A stretch of DNA of 37,805 nt from Cesiribacteraceae bacterium YIM B00369 (GTDB lineage: Bacteria; Bacteroidota; Bacteroidia; Cytophagales; Cyclobacteriaceae), in the NCBI GenBank assembly GCA_017948555.1, contig JAFMYY010000034.1:2538-40342 (forward strand). The letters run 5' to 3'. Below the pieces are notes generated by a model. That model was not told the DNA's origin. It did no database searches and was given only the letters and a program-made list of their open reading frames with translations. Positions within the stretch are counted from its first letter, which is position 1. Every line of letters begins with the position of its first letter. Below are positions 7,669-14,999 of the stretch, piece by piece. Both the position numbers and the translations under genes were made by a program.

Positions 7669-10596
7669 GTGAGAAAATTTCTACTATGGATAATTATCAT
7701 CCTGCCTTTTGAATTATTTGCACAAACCAAAATATTACTTAAACCGGAAATGATTACTAACCTGACAGGTTGGGGAAATGCAAATTTACTGGCAGATGAG
7801 CAGGATTTAGCAGGTGATCCCGCTTCCGGAAAGGGGAACCAGGTATTTACCCGATGGTACCCCGGCTGGTCCGACTGGTACTATCCTTCCTCAGCTATAA
7901 TTGACCTTAAAGCTGAGTATGACATATCTGAAGTTTGTATCTATGATGGGGCCGGAACAGGAAATATCTCGGTTTTTACCGGTTCCCCCTCCACCCGGAG
8001 CCTGCTATTTAACAGTAACCTTCAACAGTATCTTACCTGGAACTGCCGGCAGGTAAATGTTAAAACACGTTTTATACAGGTTCAGGTAAATGAAATGGGA
8101 GCAGTACCTGAAGAAATAGTTATTTACGGAAAAAAAACCGGCACCGATATCAATGAACCGGCAGCAGTTTCCCACCCAAAGCCCCTCATGAAAAATTTTA
8201 TTGGCGTCAATGGTTTTATTGATGACCCACTGGAGGTGAGCCGTGCAGTAAACTTTGTCAGGGAATATCATAACTGGGGCTGGAATGAGAGGAACCAGGA
8301 TAAGATAAGGTTTAGCCCCGCTTATCCGGGATGGGATTTTGACAGCTATTATAAAAGAATGAAAGAGGCTGGCATAACAGTGGTTCCTTGCTTAAAAGAA
8401 AGCCCTTCCTGGATAGCAGAAAAAAATGAAGAGAAGCCTGTGAAAAGTGGCCTGGATACACAGGATCCAAAATCTTATAAAGAAAAGGCTGGCTTTATGT
8501 TTCAATATGCAGCCAGGTACGGCGCCAGAGCTGTTAACAAAAACCTTTTAAAGCTGGATGCCAGCCAGGAACCAAAGACAGGGCTTAACTACCTGAAGTA
8601 CTACGAAGACTGGAATGAGCAGGATAAGTGGTGGCTTGGAAGAAAGGCCTATTTTACCCCTTTTGAATACGCTGCTATGGCAAGCGCTAACTATGACGGA
8701 CACAAAGGAGCTTTAGGGCCCGGCTATGGAATAAAGACAGCAGACCCGGGGGCAGTACTGGTTATGGGTGGATTAACCGGCCTGAATCTGGAATATATAA
8801 AAGCGATGCGTTTATGGGCAGAGTATAACAGGGACGGCGATTTCCCGGCAGATGTAATCAACTTCCACCCGTATTCCAATGATGGCGGAGGCCAAAGCGG
8901 GGCAGCAACCACAGGTGTATCCCCGGAGCAGGATAACTTAAAAAGCAAACTGAAAACATTAGTAGATTACCGGAACCGTTACCTCCCCGGTAAGGAAATA
9001 TGGGTAACGGAATTTGGATATGACATAAACCAGGGTTCTCCACAAAAGGCTCCTGCAATTGGAACTTTTACTGCAGAAGAAGTACAGGCCATGTGGCTTG
9101 TAAGAAGTTATCTCGAAATGGCTGCCGCGGGAGTTGACCGTGCTGCCATGTACATGGTAAGAGATGCCGGAGAATTAAGCTCTACCGTAAAATACTCTAC
9201 CAGCGGGCTTACTGAAGGAAAGAATATTAAAAAAAGGCAAAGCTGGTACTATGTAAAAACATTGAATAACCTGCTGGGGAATTACAGATTTGAAAGGGAA
9301 ATGCCTGGCGGGCATGTCCGGAACTACAAATTCACGGATGATGTATCCGGCAGCACTATTTACATGATCTGGAGTCCGGACAGCAAGCAAACAGTTATAA
9401 AAGACTATACTTTTAAACTCCCGGAAGGGTCGCGTAAATATGCGGTAGTGGGATTCAAAAATAATGATGAAAATGGCGACACTCTTCAAATCTCTGCCCG
9501 TCCTTCAGGAACGGTAAAATTTGAGGTATCCGAAAAGCCTGTTTTTATAATAGTAGCGGCAGCAGAAAAAGGGCAGCTTAAAGCACCTGTTGCAAATTTT
9601 TCCGGATCCGCTTCAGTAATTTGTATTGGGTCTCCGGTAACTTTTTCTGATTTATCCTCGCCAGACGCTATTAGCTGGAAGTGGCAATTCGGGGAGGGGG
9701 CTACTCCTGCCAGCGCAGAAGGTAAAGGTCCTCACGTGGTTTATTACTCAACTGAAGGTGCAAAAACAGTATCGCTGGAGGTTGGAGGAACCGGAGGAAT
9801 AACCGGCACTGCCAGGCAAAATCTTCTGAATGTTTGCAGCCGGAACAGTACTCCTGTAACTTCTGATGTGGAAGCCTGCCAGGGAACAGATATTCCTCCT
9901 TTAACTGCTGAGGGAGATTTTATTAAATGGTATTCTGATGCTGGTTTAACAGTGGAAGCAGGAACAGGAAACCACCTCTTCCATGGAATAACAACAGCAG
10001 GTAATTACAAATTTTACGCAGTTTCAGATAATGGAAAAAACTGCAGGAGTAATCCTGCTGAGGCTACCCTGATTATTAACAAGGCAGGAGAGGCATTTAT
10101 CACCGGGCTGCATGAGAATTACCCTCTTGACAATACGGTAGTTTCTTTAAGCGGGCATCCTGAGGGAGGAACATTCGAAGGAGCAGGTATAAAAGAAGCA
10201 ATGCTGGATATTATGGAAGCCGGCGCCGGAAAACACCGGATAACTTATACTTTTGTTGACAGCAATGGCTGCACAGCAACAACCAGCAGCACCTTTAGTA
10301 TTTATGTAAGTACCGCTGCTGAAGGCTCTTTCCGGGATTCCGGAATTGAAGTTTTCCCGAACCCTGCGAATACAGGCACTACGGTCAGATACAGCCTGTT
10401 AAAGGAAAGCAATGTAACCATAAGCCTTTTTGATACCTATGGAAAAGAAACCTGTGTTTCCCGAACCGGAAAAGTCAGTTCCGGAATTCACTCCTTTAAA
10501 CTGGACAAGGACGTTTTAAATCTCCCATCAGGCATGTACCTGCTAAAACTGACTGTTAACAGGGAAGTAAAGATGGTGAAAGTTATTTTCAATTAA
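7669..10596 (+). CDS. T9SS-secreted putative clan GH-A glycoside hydrolase with PKD-like and C-terminal sorting domains
   Basis: 975 aa from a GTG start. A signal peptide (residues 1-18, ending LFAQ) is followed by a discoidin/carbohydrate-binding-like beta domain (about 25-155). A (beta/alpha)8-type catalytic domain (about 170-560) comes next. It shows the clan GH-A pattern of an acid/base Glu after Trp-Asn (WNE, E317) and a second Glu in VTEFG (E448) as probable nucleophile. A PKD-like domain (about 637-715, TFSDLSSP...WKWQFGEG) follows, then an Ig-like region with paired Cys. A T9SS type A sorting domain (about 893-975) begins VFPNPA and ends KMVKVIFN. It should be exported and released or surface-anchored through T9SS. 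The exact GH family and polysaccharide are not recognised. Confidence 0.8.
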   Translation: MRKFLLWIIIILPFELFAQTKILLKPEMITNLTGWGNANLLADEQDLAGDPASGKGNQVFTRWYPGWSDWYYPSSAIIDLKAEYDISEVCIYDGAGTGNISVFTGSPSTRSLLFNSNLQQYLTWNCRQVNVKTRFIQVQVNEMGAVPEEIVIYGKKTGTDINEPAAVSHPKPLMKNFIGVNGFIDDPLEVSRAVNFVREYHNWGWNERNQDKIRFSPAYPGWDFDSYYKRMKEAGITVVPCLKESPSWIAEKNEEKPVKSGLDTQDPKSYKEKAGFMFQYAARYGARAVNKNLLKLDASQEPKTGLNYLKYYEDWNEQDKWWLGRKAYFTPFEYAAMASANYDGHKGALGPGYGIKTADPGAVLVMGGLTGLNLEYIKAMRLWAEYNRDGDFPADVINFHPYSNDGGGQSGAATTGVSPEQDNLKSKLKTLVDYRNRYLPGKEIWVTEFGYDINQGSPQKAPAIGTFTAEEVQAMWLVRSYLEMAAAGVDRAAMYMVRDAGELSSTVKYSTSGLTEGKNIKKRQSWYYVKTLNNLLGNYRFEREMPGGHVRNYKFTDDVSGSTIYMIWSPDSKQTVIKDYTFKLPEGSRKYAVVGFKNNDENGDTLQISARPSGTVKFEVSEKPVFIIVAAAEKGQLKAPVANFSGSASVICIGSPVTFSDLSSPDAISWKWQFGEGATPASAEGKGPHVVYYSTEGAKTVSLEVGGTGGITGTARQNLLNVCSRNSTPVTSDVEACQGTDIPPLTAEGDFIKWYSDAGLTVEAGTGNHLFHGITTAGNYKFYAVSDNGKNCRSNPAEATLIINKAGEAFITGLHENYPLDNTVVSLSGHPEGGTFEGAGIKEAMLDIMEAGAGKHRITYTFVDSNGCTATTSSTFSIYVSTAAEGSFRDSGIEVFPNPANTGTTVRYSLLKESNVTISLFDTYGKETCVSRTGKVSSGIHSFKLDKDVLNLPSGMYLLKLTVNREVKMVKVIFN

Positions 10597-10608
10597 ACAG
10601 GAGATTGT

Positions 10609-10654
10609 GGAGCATGTTAAAAGGTAATCCGGAATTTAACTTTAAACATGCTCC
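10609..10654. terminator. Inverted repeat between convergent genes, probable bidirectional terminator
   Basis: GGAGCATGTT (10609-10618) is perfectly repeated inverted as AACATGCTCC (10645-10654), with a 26-nt AT-rich spacer. It sits between the convergent glycoside hydrolase and DUF1989 genes and includes the last codons of the DUF1989 gene. There is no long T-run, so termination strength is uncertain. Confidence 0.5.
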
Positions 10655-11238
10655 TCATTACTTCCAATAATCTCAAAATGAATTGGTTTAAAGCTCCCAT
10701 TGTTGCTGTCTTCGGCTGAACAGGCAGTAAGGCCAACTATAAGATCCATCTTTGCCTCAAACAGTACGAAATCGCCGGCTTTACTTTGTGGTGGTTCCAC
10801 GCTTAATTTTCCATTCGGGCTAAACTGTACGTTCATGAAAATATTGAAGGCAGTTGGTATATCATCCGGCTCAATTCCATAGCCTGAAAGGTTAGTATAC
10901 AGGTTTTCAAAACAGCTGGGATGGTAATGAGGATTCTGATACATTATTCTGAAGGTTTCGGGACTGCAGGGCGCAAGTAAGAAATCGTTCCTGCCGTTAG
11001 TATCTTCAATAATTTCCATCATTTTTCTGCTCCTGTTGCTCCACAGGAAATTTCCGGTTGAAATAAGAATGGATTCTTCAAAATCGAGGGTTTTTCCGGA
11101 CGATATCTTTTCCCTTATATCATGGGCATTAAATAATACCATATCACTCACCTGTTCTCCATGAGGGTCCGTTACTTTCAGCATTTGGCCTTCCTTAAGC
11201 TCAAAAGCCACTCCGGTTTGTTTCTCAATTACTTTCAT
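10642..11238 (-). CDS. DUF1989 / urea carboxylase-associated family protein
   Basis: 198 aa, the normal length for DUF1989. The characteristic segment is present: APCSPETF followed by a HPSCFENL motif (residues about 111-136), with the family-typical GEQVSDMVLFN near the N-terminus and TAFNIFMN in the middle. Relatives often lie beside urea or guanidine carboxylases and their transporters; their biochemical function is not settled. Here the gene is 107 bp downstream of a YqcI/YcgG heme-oxygenase-type gene on the same strand, so the two are probably co-transcribed. No carboxylase, guanidinase or urease gene is visible nearby. A role in guanidine/urea-type nitrogen chemistry is inference from context. 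Confidence 0.85.
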   Translation of the reverse strand: MKVIEKQTGVAFELKEGQMLKVTDPHGEQVSDMVLFNAHDIREKISSGKTLDFEESILISTGNFLWSNRSRKMMEIIEDTNGRNDFLLAPCSPETFRIMYQNPHYHPSCFENLYTNLSGYGIEPDDIPTAFNIFMNVQFSPNGKLSVEPPQSKAGDFVLFEAKMDLIVGLTACSAEDSNNGSFKPIHFEIIGSNEEHV

Positions 11239-11345
11239 TATATTCTTTATGGGACTCCTTTAATTTTTATCGTTGATGCTTTTTCCCGCAATCACAAAAA
11301 AACACCGTTAAATTGTCCTGCCGGAATAATATGTTCAGCAAAATT

Positions 11346-12020
11346 TTACTTATGATGAAACGGGCATTTCCACTTCCTGCTTACTTCCCTTCCGCTGTAT
11401 TGTCTGGCTTCGCTTTCTTTTCCGAAATCCTTCACCATGGGGTTAATATTACCCTGCAGGACAATATCCCGCTCCCTGATTTTATCACGGATAGTTTGGT
11501 ACGTCCCCATTTCCTTTAGTTTTTCAAACTGAAAGTGGAGGTTAAAAACTAAAGCAGGAACAGGACTTTGGCGCGCCAGCCTTGAACTGCCCGGGTGTAA
11601 ACCAACTATATAAAAAGCCTTTCCTGATATACTAAAGCTAAAATTCTTATTTTCCGGATCGTGACTTACTGATGGATCCCATGGAGTACCGTCAGCCTCA
11701 TGCAAATACTGTAACTGTTTCCAGAGTTTATCCTCAAATTCTTCTTCTGTAAAATGCTCACTATCAGGAAACAGGGCTACGAAAGTAAAAAAGTCATTGG
11801 TATCAAAATTATAATTATCCAGGTAGCCGCTGAGGTCCTTTAACAGGGATGGCACTGCCTGCTTTGTTCCGAATCCCTCATAATTAATCATTTTTACCTT
11901 GTCTGTCCGGAAAACCGTTTGTGCCATAATGCATGGAAAATTTTTATCAAGAACAAAATCGTAAAACGAATTTTGTGCCGGATTTTGGGTCTCAGGTTCA
12001 AATTGTGGCGAAGCCTTCAT
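11346..12020 (-). CDS. YqcI/YcgG family protein, probable heme-dependent N-oxygenase (GntA/DcsA type)
   Basis: 224 aa. It matches the YqcI/YcgG family by the early FPCIMAQ segment, the GLHPGSSRLAR motif near residues 140-155 and the C-terminal KCPFHH motif. Characterised relatives (GntA of guanitoxin biosynthesis, DcsA of D-cycloserine biosynthesis) are heme enzymes that hydroxylate guanidine or amino nitrogen of arginine-like substrates. There is no signal peptide, so it is cytoplasmic. It is the first gene of a probable two-gene unit with the DUF1989 gene. A palindromic region at 12048-12074 lies upstream. The substrate is unknown. Confidence 0.82.
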   Translation of the reverse strand: MKASPQFEPETQNPAQNSFYDFVLDKNFPCIMAQTVFRTDKVKMINYEGFGTKQAVPSLLKDLSGYLDNYNFDTNDFFTFVALFPDSEHFTEEEFEDKLWKQLQYLHEADGTPWDPSVSHDPENKNFSFSISGKAFYIVGLHPGSSRLARQSPVPALVFNLHFQFEKLKEMGTYQTIRDKIRERDIVLQGNINPMVKDFGKESEARQYSGREVSRKWKCPFHHK

Positions 12021-12047
12021 GTTAAAGCGTTTAATTTTAATTACATG

Positions 12048-12074
12048 ACGTTAAACATAATTAACATGTTACGT
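12048..12074. promoter_or_regulatory. Palindromic candidate operator upstream of the YqcI/YcgG gene
   Basis: The region contains the perfect 10-bp palindrome TAACATGTTA (12062-12071), flanked by ACGT on both sides (12048-12051 and 12071-12074), within 55 bp upstream of the start at 12020. A related CATGTTAA occurs at 12019-12026. It could be a regulator site; no regulator gene is adjacent. Confidence 0.25.
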
Positions 12075-12210
12075 TCCGCTGCAGTATTTAAATACGGGAG
12101 CCCAATTTCCACCTCGCTAAGATATCTGCTTTACCGACGCAAGTGCCAGATTTTCTGCAGGTTCGGGAGGATTTTTTTAAAGTGATTTTTTTTTACCCGA
12201 ATTCCTGATA

Positions 12211-13257
12211 TTAAAAAATATATCGTATCCTGCACCAGGGAATTACCTCCTGATGCAATTTTTTGAATTCATCAATCCACCTGGCTTTTATCTGATATTT
12301 ATAACGGATATTTATACCACCAAACTGGCTCCGCTTGGTTTCCTGCACTTCCGGTGTCCATATCATTTCTTCTGCTTTAGGATTGATGGCAAGGTTAAGC
12401 TCATGCTGCCTCTGGTTATGGGTCAAAAAAATAACCTCGCAGCTCATCTGATCCTTCACCTTCTGCTGTACCTCCCCATTCAACTGCTCAAATAAAGCAC
12501 GGTAATCATCAAGCCATCCCTCATATACTATAACCGGTGAAAAATTAACATGCACCTCGTAACCTGCATGGTAAAAATCGTTAATGGCAGCAATACGCTT
12601 CTCCACATTATCTGTGCGTACATCCACCAGCCTGCTTACTTTATGCGGCAGCAGGCTAAAGCGGATACGGGTTTTCAATTGCGGGTCCCAGGAAAGTAAA
12701 TCCCTGTTTACAAACTTAGTGGCAAAAGTGGCAAAAGCTTTAGGATGCGCTCTGTAAAAAGCAATTGCCGCCTCAACACTATCCGAAAGAGTGGCATCCA
12801 CGGAAACATCGGAATTACAGCCTATATCATAAGTGTAATACTGCGCATGAGTCTGGTTTGGCGGCTTTGGCCATTCCTGCTTCTGAACATGCTTATTTAC
12901 CGCTGCCAGAATTTCCTCTGTATTTGTAAAGAGCGATATAGGATTTACAGCTTTATTCCTGTCCACATAGCAGTAAGCACAGGCCCCGAAACATCCATTG
13001 GCAAGGCTGGGAGATATAAAATCAGAACTTCGTCCGCCCGGCTTACAAACAAGGGTTTTCAGGCGGCCCAGCACCAGAACATCTGATTTAACCTGAAAAT
13101 GATTTTTTTCCTGCGGCGGCAACCTGTTGTGCTGAAGAATTTCTTCCCTTGCAGCCTCAGGGTACTGTTGCAGAGCTTTCTGTCCCCGGTCGTTCAGAGA
13201 ATCAGGGGTGTAATAGATGGCAGATGGGTTAAACTTTTGCATACTTTGTAACAGCAT
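12211..13257 (-). CDS. Spore photoproduct lyase-like radical SAM protein
   Basis: 348 aa (an internal Met at residue 6 is a possible start). The radical SAM cluster motif is C89-x3-C93-x2-C96 (CFGACAYC), exactly the spacing of spore photoproduct lyase. A further Cys, C147 in DIGCNSD, sits in the position of the hydrogen-donor Cys of Bacillus SPL (motif CTSD), which argues for retained SPL-type chemistry. SPL reverses the spore photoproduct thymine lesion. Bacteroidota do not sporulate, so the natural substrate here is unclear; a thymine lesion formed in dry or dormant cells is one possibility. It stands alone, 190 bp upstream of the YqcI/YcgG gene on the same strand. Confidence 0.85.
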   Translation of the reverse strand: MLLQSMQKFNPSAIYYTPDSLNDRGQKALQQYPEAAREEILQHNRLPPQEKNHFQVKSDVLVLGRLKTLVCKPGGRSSDFISPSLANGCFGACAYCYVDRNKAVNPISLFTNTEEILAAVNKHVQKQEWPKPPNQTHAQYYTYDIGCNSDVSVDATLSDSVEAAIAFYRAHPKAFATFATKFVNRDLLSWDPQLKTRIRFSLLPHKVSRLVDVRTDNVEKRIAAINDFYHAGYEVHVNFSPVIVYEGWLDDYRALFEQLNGEVQQKVKDQMSCEVIFLTHNQRQHELNLAINPKAEEMIWTPEVQETKRSQFGGINIRYKYQIKARWIDEFKKLHQEVIPWCRIRYIF

Positions 13258-13385
13258 GTTTGCTGCAGTGGTTCACAGGATTACAGGAGAAATACCGCTC
13301 TTTTCAGGAGTGTTTAATATTAAAAAAAAAATAAAAAAGAGCAGATACCGGCAATTAAAACATCTATAAATTCAGGAAATAAAAA

Positions 13386-13415
13386 AGCCCTCATACATTA
13401 GTTAGTATAAGGGCT
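13386..13415 (-). terminator. Rho-independent terminator of the 38-aa gene
   Basis: On the minus strand AGCCCTTATAC pairs with GTATGAGGGCT (11 bp, one G-U), followed directly by a TTTTTTATTT tail. It lies 110 bp downstream of the small gene at 13525-13641. A second stem, CTCTGGTC/GACCAGAG (13458-13465/13476-13483), lies between gene and terminator. Confidence 0.85.
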
Positions 13416-13524
13416 ATCTGTTTTATAGGTTTATATATTGCTGTTCCCTGAAATGGCCTCTGGTCCGTTTTACCTGACCAGAGCCTTTCAAAGAAAAAAT
13501 GACAATTCCTTATCAGGGGAATGC

Positions 13525-13641
13525 TTAATCACGTCTGCTCTTTTCGTCGCGCTTAGCTGCCTTTGCAGCTCTTTTTTCTTTTAAATTTTTGGCCGGAGCG
13601 CTTTTGTCGTTTTTTGCCTTGCCTTCTTTTTCTTTTGACAT
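13525..13641 (-). CDS. 38-aa Lys-rich small protein
   Basis: A short ORF with ATG at 13639-13641 and TAA at 13525-13527. It encodes 38 residues, strongly charged (beginning MSKEKEGKAK, ending DEKSRRD), with an Ala/Lys/Arg central part and no hydrophobic segment. AAGGA lies a few bases upstream of the ATG, a good Shine-Dalgarno site for this phylum. The gene is isolated and has its own terminator at 13386-13415, which supports a real independent transcript. I recall similar tiny MSKE/K-rich proteins in other Bacteroidota, all uncharacterised; nucleic-acid binding or stress-related disorder are only guesses. Confidence 0.65.
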   Translation of the reverse strand: MSKEKEGKAKNDKSAPAKNLKEKRAAKAAKRDEKSRRD

Positions 13642-13809
13642 ATCCTTATTGGTTAATTTCTTTCTGTTAAGATAGGCATAATAAAAACACCTGTGGATGT
13701 TTCATCAATATATATTTTGGAAAAGTATGCAAACGATCCAACACACCTCAAAACATTGAACAGTAGCGCTTTATACTGACAGACTATAAAAATAAAATTC
13801 CCGTTTAGT

Positions 13810-14859
13810 CTACTGCTCTCCCCTCTTCATCCGTTCACGTACATTATCATCCACTCCCCTGCCTTCTTCCATAGGTTCATGTACTGCTCCTGAACCAGGA
13901 GGTGCAGGAGGGGCATTTTTTATCTGGTATCTGTGTATTATGTTGGCCGATAACCTTTCTGTAAGGCGGGGAAACAAATGATGGGAAATCCATGCTCCTT
14001 TGGCTTTCCAGCCAACCGGAAGCTCATTTTTCCTGCGGAGAGAGGCCCGGATGGTGGCGTTCACTACCTTTCGCGGAGGGTCCATAGCCGCCATACGTGC
14101 GGTGCCTCCGCTATAGTTGGCAGCATGCCTCCAGAACGGAGTGTCTACAGCCCATGGCTCAACAGTTACCACCTCAATGTCTTTATGCCCGTCGAGCCTC
14201 AGCTCCTGGTTAAGGGCCTGGCCAAGTCTTAAAATTCCGCCTTTCGTGGCTGCATAGGTTGCGTGGTAGGCAAGCGGATTTTCACTTTCTATAGAACCCA
14301 TATTAATCAGCCTTCCATAACCCTGCTCTCTGAAAATGGTGATAGCAGCATGGCTGCCGTAAATAAATCCTTTCAGGTTTATATCCACAATACGGGCCTG
14401 ATCTTCAAGAGGGATATCCCAGAACCGGCCAATACCTCCCACGCCTGCCATATTGATCCATACATCAATGTCACCAAACTCCTGAACTGCCCTTTCTGCC
14501 AACCGCTGTACATCTTCGGGTTTACTGATGTCCATGGGCACCACCAGAGCTGTTCCGCCAGCCGCTCTTACATTAGCTGCCACTTCCTCCAGAAGCTCTG
14601 CTCTCCGGGCGGCAAGCACTACCTTTGCGCCATAGGCTCCCACCTGCTCTGCCACTCCACGGCCAAACCCACTGGATGCCCCTGCAATAACAATGGTTTT
14701 ACCCTCTATCTTCCGCTGCCCCGATGACCCAAGCTCCCAGGTTGCACATCCACCTAAAGCAGATCCTAAAAAGCAAAGAAGTAAAATAAACCCGGAAAAA
14801 TGACCTGTGATGGAAGAAGATTTCCCTTCCACCTGTTTTATTTTTTTATTAGTAATCAT
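13810..14859 (-). CDS. SDR family oxidoreductase with lipoprotein-like N-terminus
   Basis: 349 aa. Residues about 54-260 are a classical short-chain dehydrogenase: glycine motif AGASSGFGRG (60-68), D110, the NAG-equivalent NMAG (136-139), catalytic S189 and the YAATK motif (Y202, K206). The C-terminal extension is rich in Pro, Glu and Arg. Unusually, the SDR domain is preceded by a hydrophobic segment (about 21-37) ending LGGC with C38, which resembles a lipobox. This would place an NAD(P)-dependent fold outside the cytoplasm or anchor it to the membrane. No alternative ATG exists near the domain start. The substrate is unknown. It lies downstream of two aldo/keto reductase genes on the same strand. 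Confidence 0.85.
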   Translation of the reverse strand: MITNKKIKQVEGKSSSITGHFSGFILLLCFLGSALGGCATWELGSSGQRKIEGKTIVIAGASSGFGRGVAEQVGAYGAKVVLAARRAELLEEVAANVRAAGGTALVVPMDISKPEDVQRLAERAVQEFGDIDVWINMAGVGGIGRFWDIPLEDQARIVDINLKGFIYGSHAAITIFREQGYGRLINMGSIESENPLAYHATYAATKGGILRLGQALNQELRLDGHKDIEVVTVEPWAVDTPFWRHAANYSGGTARMAAMDPPRKVVNATIRASLRRKNELPVGWKAKGAWISHHLFPRLTERLSANIIHRYQIKNAPPAPPGSGAVHEPMEEGRGVDDNVRERMKRGEQ

Positions 14860-14944
14860 ATTGTTATAGTTAAAAAAACATAATATTTCTTCTAATCATC
14901 CTTTAAGGGGATAATATTATAAAACAATAAAAGACCTGCTGAAA

Positions 14945-14975
14945 CCGGCTGCTGTTCCTTACTGCAAGGAGCCGG
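14945..14975 (-). terminator. Possible weak terminator after the Tat aldo/keto reductase gene
   Basis: CCGGC (14945-14949) pairs with GCCGG (14971-14975), and an inner TCCTT/AAGGA stem closes on the loop ACTGC. It lies just beyond the stop at 15000. The T-rich tail on the minus strand is poor. Confidence 0.3.
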
Positions 14976-14999
14976 CAAAAGGGAGGCGCATCAAAAAAA

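Noticed and set aside
12021-12210. Possible riboswitch (guanidine type) before the YqcI/YcgG gene
   Set aside because: I looked for guanidine I, II and III signatures, TPP and cobalamin boxes on the minus strand and found no convincing match.
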